From positions 7,130,001-7,194,000 of the forward strand of contig NZ_CP108364.1 of the NCBI RefSeq assembly GCF_035946055.1: DNA of 64,000 bases, written 5' to 3'. Every line of letters begins with the position of its first letter. The stretch's first letter is position 1. A model generated the notes under the pieces. That model made no database searches. It was not told where the DNA came from and saw nothing but the letters and a program-made list of their open reading frames with translations. The translations under genes and the position numbers were made by a program. Shown here in pieces: positions 8,174 to 16,743 of the stretch. The stretch comes from Streptomyces sp. NBC_01341 (GTDB taxonomy: Bacteria; Actinomycetota; Actinomycetes; Streptomycetales; Streptomycetaceae).

Positions 8174-9037
8174 GTGCCCAACAGGTCCCTCGCGCGCATC
8201 GCCACTGCCGTGTCCACCGTGCTGCTCACCGCCGCGTGCAGTACGGCCGTCGGCGCGCCCGACGGACAACAGCCCGCCGCGGAAGCGCCCGGGCGTCTCA
8301 CCCATGCCCTGCCGGACGACCCAGCGCGCATGGTCCTGCCCGCCACCGGTGCCGAAACCCGATGGACCCAGGGCCTGAACGTCTTCGGACAACAGGTTGC
8401 CAGGGCTGCCGCCGCCGAGTGTGCCCGTGCAGGTGGATTCGGGCTGACCGAAGAGGTTCCTGTGGCGTTCATCCCGTTCGGCGACCTGCCTGACCTCGGC
8501 TTTCTCGGCCGGCACGGGTTCGGGCGCAGTGCCGAGGTCCCTGCGGGTCCGGCGGCGCCCGCCCCGGCCCGGCCCGGCGAGGCCGCCGAGATCGACCGCT
8601 GCCGCGCGGTGGGGGCGACCGCCGCAGAGCAGGTGGCGAAGGGCTACCAGCCGCTGCAGAGAGCGTGGTTCGGAGCGCTGGACACGGCGATGAAACGGGA
8701 CGCCGCCGCCGGCCGGGCTCTGCGCGACCTGCCAGGCTGTCTCGCCGGTGAGGGCTATGCAGCAGCCGGCCAAAGGGCCTTCTTCGCGCTGGTCGACCGC
8801 CGCCTGATGGGCACCCCCGCAGCCGACCTGGCCCGCGTGAACACCGAACTCGGTGCCGCCTACGCCCACTGCATGCGCCCCGTCGAGGCCGTCCGCGAAC
8901 CCGTCCGCCGAAAGCTGCGGGAACGCTTCCTCGCCGACCACGCGGGCGAGACCCGTGACCTGCGCACCGTCCTCTTCCCAGCCCTCCACCGCGCCGGAGA
9001 ACGCTACGGCGTGCGTCTCGTCTTTCCGGCGCCCTGA
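8174..9037 (+). CDS. lipoprotein, unknown function
   Basis: 287 residues. The N-terminus (MPNRSLARIATAVSTVLLTA then AC) ends in a lipobox LTAAC with the modified cysteine at about residue 22, so it is an exported lipid-anchored protein. The mature part is mostly helical with four further cysteines (ECARAGG, DRCRAVG, GCLAGEG, HCMRPVE), suggesting two disulfides. No enzyme motif or known family was recognised. GTG 8174 has AGGAAGGA upstream; a much longer open frame starting before it is an artefact. The last 34 bp overlap the 3' end of the convergent acyltransferase gene. Confidence 0.8.
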   Translation: MPNRSLARIATAVSTVLLTAACSTAVGAPDGQQPAAEAPGRLTHALPDDPARMVLPATGAETRWTQGLNVFGQQVARAAAAECARAGGFGLTEEVPVAFIPFGDLPDLGFLGRHGFGRSAEVPAGPAAPAPARPGEAAEIDRCRAVGATAAEQVAKGYQPLQRAWFGALDTAMKRDAAAGRALRDLPGCLAGEGYAAAGQRAFFALVDRRLMGTPAADLARVNTELGAAYAHCMRPVEAVREPVRRKLRERFLADHAGETRDLRTVLFPALHRAGERYGVRLVFPAP

Positions 9038-9849
9038 CCCGCAGCGTGGGAATACCGAGCACCCGTCGGGCCCGCGCTGTGCAGCCCGCCCAGCCGTCCG
9101 ACCCCCCTCTCGTCGGGGTTGCGGTTGTCGCTGCGGCAACTTCTACCGTTGCAGAGCAGGGCCGACGAGCACACCGGGCCGACGCCGAGCCCGTGCAGGC
9201 GGAGATCCACGCCCAGGCGGTGGGCGGCCGTACGCCACGCGGTGGTCACGGCGGTGTGCGCCGTCGATGTCCTGAGAACGCGGCTGCCGGTCAGTTCGAG
9301 CGGCGCGCCGATGTGCACATGAAGGTCCGGTCGGCGCAGCGGCGCTGTGACGAGACCGCCGAGCTGTTTGATCGTGCTGCCCGAGGTGACTCGGCGGGCG
9401 CCGGCCTGGCCCACGGGCACCACGGGAGCGCCGGTGCGCTCGGCAAGCCGGGCCAGGCCGCTTCGGAACGTTCCGGGTGGCGCTTCCGCGGCGTCCTTGC
9501 GGCGAGGCAGACCGCCCTCGGCGTAGATGAGGACAAGTCGTCCCCGCTCCAGGGCTTCCGCCGCGGCGTCCAGAGAAGCAGCGGCGCGGCGGTCCCCGCG
9601 GACGACGGGGATGTGCCCTTCGCGTGCGAGCGCGCGACCGAGGAGCGGGATGCGCCACAGACCCGCGGCCGCCATGATGACCGGCTCGGCTCCGAGGCGG
9701 CGCAAGGCCGCGACCACGATGGCGGGGTCGGCGAGAGAGGTGTGGTTGGCGGCGATGATGCTGCCCGGCGCGAGATGAGCGCCGGGGTCGGAGGTCACCG
9801 ACAAACGGCCGACGGTGGGCACCAGGATGTCGGCGATACGACTGAGCAT
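9004..9849 (-). CDS. 1-acyl-sn-glycerol-3-phosphate acyltransferase family protein
   Basis: 281 residues, PlsC-like. Such enzymes transfer a fatty acyl group to a glycerophosphate or related alcohol at the membrane. Motif I NHTSLAD (HxxxxD) is at about residues 36-42, and the motif III region reads YAEGGLPRR in place of the usual EGTRS-type sequence. The conserved fold ends near residue 225; the remaining 55 residues (S, R and G rich) do not look like the family and run into the 3' end of the convergent lipoprotein gene. A frameshift near 9170 that lost the true stop is possible. The ATG at 9849 begins the PlsC homology. Confidence 0.8.
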   Translation of the reverse strand: MLSRIADILVPTVGRLSVTSDPGAHLAPGSIIAANHTSLADPAIVVAALRRLGAEPVIMAAAGLWRIPLLGRALAREGHIPVVRGDRRAAASLDAAAEALERGRLVLIYAEGGLPRRKDAAEAPPGTFRSGLARLAERTGAPVVPVGQAGARRVTSGSTIKQLGGLVTAPLRRPDLHVHIGAPLELTGSRVLRTSTAHTAVTTAWRTAAHRLGVDLRLHGLGVGPVCSSALLCNGRSCRSDNRNPDERGVGRLGGLHSAGPTGARYSHAAGQGAGKTRRTP

Positions 9850-10147
9850 GAGGGGCCCCTGGGATCGATGATGTTGATCTCCATCGTCCTGGGCAGGCAC
9901 CGATCGGACATGAGTCGACCTACTCATCCAGCGGGCTGTGCTGCCGAGTACGTGCGTCCGGGCCTCCTTCCGCACGCATGCGGGCAGCTCCGGCTCGCCG
10001 ACCGGCGAAGCCCAGGCCGATCCCGCACCGCGGCGCGACGGAGGTGGGCTAACAGCAACGTCCCCGTGCTGTGTACCTTCGTAGGGGCTCGCGAGGGCTC
10101 CACCCGCTCCGTACGGGCGGGGCGAGGCTGACCGGAAGGCATGCACA

Positions 10148-10774
10148 ATGACTGGGCAACGCGACCGCTGGGCTGAACTGACCGGCGGACAGTCCGGGGA
10201 GGAGTACGCCCAGCGTTTCGCGCGGCTCGCAGAATCCGGCCAGGACATCCACGGCGAAGCCGCCTTCTGCGCCGCGCTGCTGAAACCGGCTTCCCGGGTA
10301 CTCGACGCGGGCTGCGGCACCGGTCGCATCGCGATCCGGCTCGCCGAGCTGGGCCACCACTGCACGGGCGTGGACGTCGACTCCTCCATGCTTGCCGTCG
10401 CCCGCCGCCAGGCACCTGGACAGGAGTGGTTCCTCGGTGACCTGGCCGAGCTGGATGCCCTGGGCCTCAGCCTTGGGTTCGACCTGGTACTCGCCGCCGG
10501 AAACGTCATTCCCTTGCTGGCTCCCGGCACCGAATCAGCCGTGATCCGGCAGTTGGCAGCCGCGTTGCGGCCCGGCGGCCTGCTGGTCACAGGCATGGGG
10601 CTGGATGCCGCACACCTGCCATTGCCTGAGCCCCCGGTGACCCTCGAAGAGGTCGACCACTGGTGCACGACGGCCGGTCTGACCCTGCGCGGGCGCTACG
10701 CGTCCTGGGGCGGCGATCCCTACCGCCCGGGCTGTGGGTATGCCGTCAGTGTGCATGTCCGCCCCGCTGTGTGA
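10148..10774 (+). CDS. class I SAM-dependent methyltransferase
   Basis: 208 residues, Rossmann-like methyltransferase. Motif I is VLDAGCGTGRIAIRLAE (about residues 55-71), with an acidic residue at the end of the second strand (GVDVDSSML) and motif IV near FDLVLAAGN. The family methylates small molecules or proteins; nothing here identifies the acceptor. Divergent from the acyltransferase and 22 bp from the end of the convergent VanJ-like gene. Confidence 0.9.
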   Translation: MTGQRDRWAELTGGQSGEEYAQRFARLAESGQDIHGEAAFCAALLKPASRVLDAGCGTGRIAIRLAELGHHCTGVDVDSSMLAVARRQAPGQEWFLGDLAELDALGLSLGFDLVLAAGNVIPLLAPGTESAVIRQLAAALRPGGLLVTGMGLDAAHLPLPEPPVTLEEVDHWCTTAGLTLRGRYASWGGDPYRPGCGYAVSVHVRPAV

Positions 10775-10796
10775 GTCGTCGCCGTAGCCTCCTTGC

Positions 10797-11789
10797 TCAG
10801 GTGACGCGGTCCTTCGTCGGCAGCAGCGCCAGTACCGCGACGACCGCCCGGTGATCGGTACCCGGCACAGTGCGCTCGCCCGCGGAAACCCCCGCCAGGC
10901 CCGGGCCGTGCAGGACGTGGTCCAGCTGGATGAGAGGCGGTACAAAGGCGAGGCCGACGGGCCATGTGCGGCTCCATCCACGGCCGAGTTCGGCATGGAC
11001 GTCGGTGAGGCCGGCCGCGAGCAGGTCGCGCATCGAGGCGTGGTCGAGGGAGGCGTTGAAGTCGCCCAGAAACACGGTGTCGGGCCGGCTTCGCCGGGCC
11101 ACAGCGGTCAGGGCGGCCATGTCCCGCGCCCAGCGTTCGGTGTCCCCCAACGGGTAGTAGGTGTGAACAGCGACGAAGTGCACCCTCCGTCCGTCGGCCG
11201 TGACCTCGGTGGTGGTCTGGGGCCACGCGGTATCGACGTGCGTCGTGCCACCGTCCGACAACGGGCGCCTCGAATAGATCGAGGAGTCGTATTCGGGGTG
11301 GAGTTCCCGGAAGGGCATCAGCGTGCCCAATCCCGCCTCGTCGAGGGCCTTCACGCCTGCCGAAGGCGTCTGTTCCACGGCCAGCACATCGATCCGCTCG
11401 GTGCGGACCAGCTCCACCACCGCTCGGGGATCCGCTGCGCCGCCGTTGGTGTTGAGGGTGGCGACCCGCAACTCGGGCGATTGCGCGGGCACGTGCCGAC
11501 GCTCAGGTACGAACCGTGGTGCCAGCACCGCGGCGTGGGCGAGGACGAGAGCCGCGGAGACAACCACGGCCCATCGGGACCGAAGCGCGGGAACCGTTGC
11601 CGTCATGGCCAGCACGACCGCGCAGAGAACCGTCGAGTAGGGAAAGAGCACCATGGGCACCGCGACCGGTGTTGTCGCGTCGAGCCCCGTCAGCCGGACG
11701 ACGAGCAGAGTGGCGGGTGGGCCAAGCGCGATGACACAGGCCGAAATGTTCCATGACTGTCCTCGCCGGCCGAGCGCCTTCCCCGTCAT
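10797..11789 (-). CDS. membrane-anchored endonuclease/exonuclease/phosphatase family protein (VanJ-like)
   Basis: 330 residues. About three hydrophobic helices in residues 10-95 are followed by an EEP fold: LRVATLNTNGG, DVLAVEQ, VHFVAVHTYYP, TVFLGDFNASLDH and GTDHRAVVAV carry the metal and catalytic residues (N, E, D/N, H). This arrangement matches VanJ/StaP-type actinobacterial membrane proteins, whose active site faces outside and which are linked to teicoplanin resistance and lipid-carrier phosphates. Start ATG 11789 is chosen for GGAG upstream. A second member of the same architecture is at 52579-53727. Confidence 0.85.
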   Translation of the reverse strand: MTGKALGRRGQSWNISACVIALGPPATLLVVRLTGLDATTPVAVPMVLFPYSTVLCAVVLAMTATVPALRSRWAVVVSAALVLAHAAVLAPRFVPERRHVPAQSPELRVATLNTNGGAADPRAVVELVRTERIDVLAVEQTPSAGVKALDEAGLGTLMPFRELHPEYDSSIYSRRPLSDGGTTHVDTAWPQTTTEVTADGRRVHFVAVHTYYPLGDTERWARDMAALTAVARRSRPDTVFLGDFNASLDHASMRDLLAAGLTDVHAELGRGWSRTWPVGLAFVPPLIQLDHVLHGPGLAGVSAGERTVPGTDHRAVVAVLALLPTKDRVT

Positions 11790-11913
11790 ACGCCCCCACT
11801 CCTGAGTCGTGCCCGGCGAGTTGGTCGTGATCACCGGTTCGGGTACGGGGACGTCCGCACAGTACGCATGGTTCCGTGGTCGACCTGCGCGCCTCACGCG
11901 CACGGCCATACAC

Positions 11914-11946
11914 GTGTGCCCGGCCGGAAAGCCCGGCCGGGCACAC
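11914..11946 (-). terminator. hairpin terminator of the sedolisin gene
   Basis: GTGTGCCCGGCCGG and CCGGCCGGGCACAC form a nearly perfect stem with a very short loop, about 40 bp past the stop of the leftward 11989-16185 gene. Confidence 0.8.
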
Positions 11947-11988
11947 GCCTTCATCCGGTCGGCGGGCCCGCCCGCAGACCTGATCCGG

Positions 11989-14900
11989 CTACTGGGTCCG
12001 CAGGGCGAAATCGGCCGTGGTCCGGCCGCCGCCGACGGTCTTCACCTCCTGGCTGCTCGCGGCGTACCCGTCATACGTGACGGTGACCGTGGTCTTGTCC
12101 GTGGAGCTCTTCACCCACACGTGGTACACACCCTCGGCGTCGGTGGTGGTGGTGACGAGCTCCTTGCCGCCACGGGACAGCACGATCTTTGCGCCGGGGA
12201 GCTTGGTGCGGCTTCCCGCAGTGACCGTGCCGGTGATCTCCGCGTACGAGGCGGGAGCGGTCGCCTTCAGCGCGACCGGCACCGGTGCGTTCCGGTAGGG
12301 AGAGTCGTCGATCATCGACAGGGCGGCGGCGTAGCCGCCCGGAGCGGTGAGCGTCCGGACATCCGCCGTGACGCGGACCTTGGTGGAGCGGCCCGGTGCC
12401 AGGGTCACCTTCGTCGAGCTCGTGGACAGCCAGTGGACGTCGTCGCCGGCGCACTGGTCGGTCCCGGTCAGGATGGCCGCACCTGTGGTGGTGATTCCCG
12501 TCGGCGTGTCCTGGCCACCGATATCGATGAGTCCGCAGCCGGTGCTGTGTCCTCCCCGGTTCGTCCAGCGGGGCGTCTCGGGCAGGGTCGTCCAGGCATC
12601 CGTGACCGGGTCGTACTCAACCGTGTGGGATTGCTTGGGGTAGCCGTCGCCCCATATATGCCCTCCGACTACCTGCAGCTTTCCGCCGGCCGCCGCATAG
12701 GAAGCCCCTGCCGTCGCATAGGGCATGTCGGCGACCCGGCGCCATGCGTCCGCCGCGGGGCTGTAGGTGAAGGTGCGGGCCGTGTATGCGATGTGGCTCT
12801 CGGAACCGGACTCATCGGCCGGCACGGTGTAGCCGCCGGCGGAGCACACGAGACCGTCGGTCACGCCGCCGCACCCGCCGTGTGTGAGCGCGATCGGGTA
12901 GTCGGCGATCCGGTTCCACTTGTCGCGGGCAGCATCGTAGCGATAGGAGGCTTTCGTGTCGTCGAGTGAGCCGTCCTTCCCGCCTATGTAGTAGAGCTTC
13001 CCGTCGAGAACCGCAGCCGATCCCGAGCCGGATGCCTCCGGAAGGTCGGCCACCCGGGACCAGCTGTTGCTCCGGGGGTGGTACGCGAAGGTGGTGGATG
13101 AGGGGACCGACAGACCTTCGTCACCGAAGTGGTAGCCGCCGACGACGTACAGGGTGCCGTCCAGGAAGGCACCTGCGGCGTCCGTGCGCGGTTCCGGAAG
13201 CCGTGCGATGCGCGACCAGGACTTGGCGCCGGGGGCCAGGACGAAACCGTCCGCATAGATGGTTGCGCCGGCATAGCCGCCCACAGAGTAGACGCTGCCC
13301 TCGTAGGAGCTGACGACGTTGTCCTTGACCGCCTTGGGGTAACCGGGAAGGTCGCGCCACGGTCCGTCCTCGGCGGCTGTCCACGCCTTCGCGGCCGTGT
13401 TGCGGCTCTGCTCGGCGAGAGCGACCGTGAGCGGCTTACGACCGGTGTTGGTGAGCGTGATGTCCTGACTGGCCTTCCCGTCCAGGGCCGCGGTCAGTCC
13501 CACCTTCCCGGAGGTCACCTTCAGCTGCCCGGCGTTCAGAGCAGGGTTGTACTCGCTCACCCTGCCGGAGACGGAGACCCTGCCCACGCCGGTGGAGTAG
13601 CGGGGTGCCGAAGTGGAGATCGAGCCTCGCCCGGCGTGCGGGCTGTACAGCCAGTAGGACCCGTCGGACCGGTTGTCGCCCGGCATCCTCGCGCTGACGG
13701 CGGTGCGATACGGGTCCGTCTTCGGAGCCCAGGTAGCGGTCACCGCGGCGCCGTTGAGGGGGCGCTGGGTGTTCGCATCCTTGACGACGCCGGTGATCAG
13801 CCCGCCGCCGAGTGCTTGGCACTTGCCGACCAGCACGTTGTCGATCTGGACCTGTGAGTACCCCTGGCCCTTGAACTGGAAGCGCAGCCGGACGTCGGTG
13901 TGGCCGAGCGCCGAATCGAGCGGAACGGTCACATGGTGCGACCGTACGATCGGGCTGGTCTCCTTGAACACACTGGACCACGTCTGCCCGGCGTCGATGC
14001 TGACGGCAGCATCGAAGGTGGCGCCGTTCTCGAGGGCGTCGTACATGGTCGTGTCGAAGTGAAGGTCGGCATCGGTGTGCCGGCTCAGATCGAAGGCCGG
14101 TGAGGTCAGGGTGGTGTCCTCGACGGCGCTCAAGTCCCCGTCTATTCCGGGAGAGGCCGTGGCGAAGCCGCCGGTGCCACCGGTCTCATTGGCCGTGCCG
14201 GGCTGATCGAACCGCCAGCCGCTGGTGGTCCCGTCGGCGTTCGAGGCGCTCCACCCATAGCGGGGTTCGATGCCCCAGTCCTCGAAGTCGGCCTGTGCGG
14301 CGTAGCCGTAGCCAGGGGCCACGCATGACGTGACGTCGGCCTTGACGGAGAAGTCGTGGCGCACGTCCTTCGTGCCGAGCGCGATCCTGATGCCCGACGG
14401 CGTCTTGTAGCCGGGATAGACCGGCGTGGCGTGCAGCGTGTAGGTGGTTCCGCTCGGCAGATCCACCGAGTAGACGCCCGTCTTGGGGTTGGTGTAGAAC
14501 ACCCGGCCGGGCACCTCGTCGAACGTGATCTTCGCATAGAGCGGCCAGCCCTGACCGGAGCCGTCGACGAGCTTGCCCGACACCTTCCGCGTGGGGAGCT
14601 TCACGAGTGCGAGGTCGGCCTTGGCGGCCTTGCTCGCGGTAACGAGGGCGGTGCCGGTGGCGGTCCGGTGGCCGAAGAGGGACACGGACGCCTTGTACGT
14701 CCCGGGCGAGACGTTGAGCCGGTATCCGCCGTTGCCGTCCGTCTTCGTGGAGTAGGCGAGCCGGCCGGCGCTGTCGGCCAGCGTCACGTGCTGACCAGTC
14801 AGCGGCTTGTGTGCCCCGTCGGTTACCTTGCCGCTCAGCGTGCCGGTCGGCCCCTGACGGAAGGCCGCCGTTCCGTTGGGGGTACCGAGGCCGGTGGGGC

Positions 14901-16185
14901 CGTCGTAGCCCACGGCGCCGTTGCAGAGGTAGGCGGGGGAGCAGGAGCCGTTGGAACCCGAGGTGATGTCGTTGAGGCGGGGGTTCGCATAGGGGTAGCC
15001 GGCGGGCTGTGTCCCCTCCGCCACCGGGCCGGCCAGCGCGTACGTCGCCGCGATGATCGGAGCCGCGGCGCTGGTCCCGCCGTACTGACCCCAGCCCTGG
15101 CCGTACGTGCCGTACGTGTTGTAGACGGCGACGCCGGTCTCCGGGTCGGCGACCGCGGAGACGTCGGAGACCGAACGCCGTTCGCACCCCGTGTCTTTCT
15201 GGTAGGCGGGCTTCGGCGCGAAGGCCGAACAGCCCGATCCGGCACCTGCCCAGGCTGTCTCGTTCCAGCCACGCGTGGTGGACCCGTCCCGGACCAGGGA
15301 GGTACCGCCGACGGACGTGACAGTGGAGGCGGAAGCGGGGAACGTGACACCGTAGCTGCTGTCACCACTGCTTGCGACCACTGCCACGCCGGGGTGGTCG
15401 AAATACCGCTCCGCGAGATCCGTGAACTCGACGGACTCAGCGGTGCCCGACGTGGTGGAGTAGGGCAGTCCGTAGCTGTTGGACACGTAGGTCGCACCAA
15501 GCTCGACCGCCGTGTTCACGCTCTCGCCCAGGTCGGTGAACCTGGAGCTGTCGGCCTCCACAAGGATGATCTTGGCCTTGGGTGCGACGGCCGACACCAT
15601 GTCCAGGTCGAGGGCGATCTCCGAGGCCCATCCGCTCTCGGGGGAGGGGTACTCCCCCTCGTCGCCGCGCTGGTTGACCTTGACGAACTGACCTTCTTCC
15701 AGCGGCGGAAGGCCGAACTGCTTCCGATACAGCGCGAGGTCGGTGGCAGCCTTCGGATTGTCGTAGGCCGCGACGACGGCGACGGTCGCGCCGGCGCCAC
15801 CGTCGGCGGGAAGGTTGTAGGCGCTCAGCAGGTCGCCTGGCGCCAGACCCGCCGGCGTGTCGGAGGCCGCGCGCAGCCCTTTCCCGCCGTGGACGTCCGT
15901 GACCCGCATCGCGAAGCAGGTCGCCTCGTGCGCCGACTTCGGGACGTCGCACGCCGCGTCCACGTTGTCCGGCGTACGGTCGGAAGAGGCGGCGGCATCC
16001 TTCCGCGCGCGCTTCTGGTCGGCGATCATTTTGTCGATCGTGGCCCGGTCGCCGGGGGACAGCGAACTTCCGGCCCGCGCTGCGGGACCGGCACCCAGGG
16101 CGGGCGTCGGCGCCGCGGCGAGGACCCCGAGACAGGCGGCGGCTATCAGCGCCGGCAGGGCGCGGGAACGCCCACGTCTTTCCAT
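11989..16185 (-). CDS. secreted sedolisin-like (S53) peptidase with carboxypeptidase-regulatory and kelch repeat domains
   Basis: About 1398 residues. A signal peptide (about 1-33, ending APTPALGA) is followed by a peptidase domain to about residue 470. Expected S53 residues are visible: E and D in SEIALDLD (about 188-192), oxyanion Asp in SSGDS (about 275) and Ser in GGTSAAAP (about 371). Then come two carboxypeptidase-regulatory-like beta domains (TLSGKVTDG and RKVSGKLVDG), a jelly-roll-like region, a third such domain (GLITGVVKDA), a kelch propeller of about 5-6 blades (about 955-1225; VGGY, YIGGK, VGGH) and a C-terminal beta domain (ITGTVTAG). Upstream in-frame sequence to 16488 is not protein-like. 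Divergent from another secreted peptidase. Confidence 0.88.
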   Translation of the reverse strand: MERRGRSRALPALIAAACLGVLAAAPTPALGAGPAARAGSSLSPGDRATIDKMIADQKRARKDAAASSDRTPDNVDAACDVPKSAHEATCFAMRVTDVHGGKGLRAASDTPAGLAPGDLLSAYNLPADGGAGATVAVVAAYDNPKAATDLALYRKQFGLPPLEEGQFVKVNQRGDEGEYPSPESGWASEIALDLDMVSAVAPKAKIILVEADSSRFTDLGESVNTAVELGATYVSNSYGLPYSTTSGTAESVEFTDLAERYFDHPGVAVVASSGDSSYGVTFPASASTVTSVGGTSLVRDGSTTRGWNETAWAGAGSGCSAFAPKPAYQKDTGCERRSVSDVSAVADPETGVAVYNTYGTYGQGWGQYGGTSAAAPIIAATYALAGPVAEGTQPAGYPYANPRLNDITSGSNGSCSPAYLCNGAVGYDGPTGLGTPNGTAAFRQGPTGTLSGKVTDGAHKPLTGQHVTLADSAGRLAYSTKTDGNGGYRLNVSPGTYKASVSLFGHRTATGTALVTASKAAKADLALVKLPTRKVSGKLVDGSGQGWPLYAKITFDEVPGRVFYTNPKTGVYSVDLPSGTTYTLHATPVYPGYKTPSGIRIALGTKDVRHDFSVKADVTSCVAPGYGYAAQADFEDWGIEPRYGWSASNADGTTSGWRFDQPGTANETGGTGGFATASPGIDGDLSAVEDTTLTSPAFDLSRHTDADLHFDTTMYDALENGATFDAAVSIDAGQTWSSVFKETSPIVRSHHVTVPLDSALGHTDVRLRFQFKGQGYSQVQIDNVLVGKCQALGGGLITGVVKDANTQRPLNGAAVTATWAPKTDPYRTAVSARMPGDNRSDGSYWLYSPHAGRGSISTSAPRYSTGVGRVSVSGRVSEYNPALNAGQLKVTSGKVGLTAALDGKASQDITLTNTGRKPLTVALAEQSRNTAAKAWTAAEDGPWRDLPGYPKAVKDNVVSSYEGSVYSVGGYAGATIYADGFVLAPGAKSWSRIARLPEPRTDAAGAFLDGTLYVVGGYHFGDEGLSVPSSTTFAYHPRSNSWSRVADLPEASGSGSAAVLDGKLYYIGGKDGSLDDTKASYRYDAARDKWNRIADYPIALTHGGCGGVTDGLVCSAGGYTVPADESGSESHIAYTARTFTYSPAADAWRRVADMPYATAGASYAAAGGKLQVVGGHIWGDGYPKQSHTVEYDPVTDAWTTLPETPRWTNRGGHSTGCGLIDIGGQDTPTGITTTGAAILTGTDQCAGDDVHWLSTSSTKVTLAPGRSTKVRVTADVRTLTAPGGYAAALSMIDDSPYRNAPVPVALKATAPASYAEITGTVTAGSRTKLPGAKIVLSRGGKELVTTTTDAEGVYHVWVKSSTDKTTVTVTYDGYAASSQEVKTVGGGRTTADFALRTQ

Positions 16186-16743
16186 GAACAAGTTGACCCT
16201 TCGAATCCAGGCGGGGCGGGTCAAGCCGATTCCGGAAGGCTTCCGGCGTGTGGCACCCCTCGATTGCGGTGCCCACCGGTCTCTCACGGCTTCGAAGGTA
16301 CTCGTCCAGCCGGATGAGTCTCCTGGGCGCGAACACTCCTCGGTGCGACGTTGTCCCGGCGCCCCGTACGAACGTGTTGCCAGCCGTGAGTATGCAGGCC
16401 CGGTCGGCAAACTTGAAAGAGCAAGCATGGCAATGATCGTGCAATGGCTGGAAAGTGTCATGTGGCGCGGAAGTCGGAACCCGCACATGACGCACTGTCA
16501 CTTTGTTTACTGGCGACCGCGGGGAGGTCTCACGCGATGGCGCACGTACAGTGAGGGTCCGGAGTCGATTTTCGGCCAAAGTGATCATGCCCACATGACA
16601 CGAACCAGCGGAAGATGTCACTCTGTGCCCGTTTCAAAGCCATGTAGTTTTGCAACACACGTCATCCGGGCGGTCCGCGACACATGGCGATCTGCCCGGA
16701 CCGCCCCGGCCACCCTCGGCGGAGGCCGCAGAGAGAGTGATAC
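16186..16743. promoter_or_regulatory. 558-bp divergent promoter region between two secreted peptidase genes
   Basis: No gene. GTCATGTG (16457-16464) pairs with CACATGAC (16484-16491), and a second CACATGAC occurs at about 16591, so the motif recurs three times. A hairpin GGGCGGTCCG (16668-16677) / CGGACCGCCC (16697-16706) lies in the likely leader of the rightward gene. These could be shared regulator sites for both peptidases. Confidence 0.5.
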
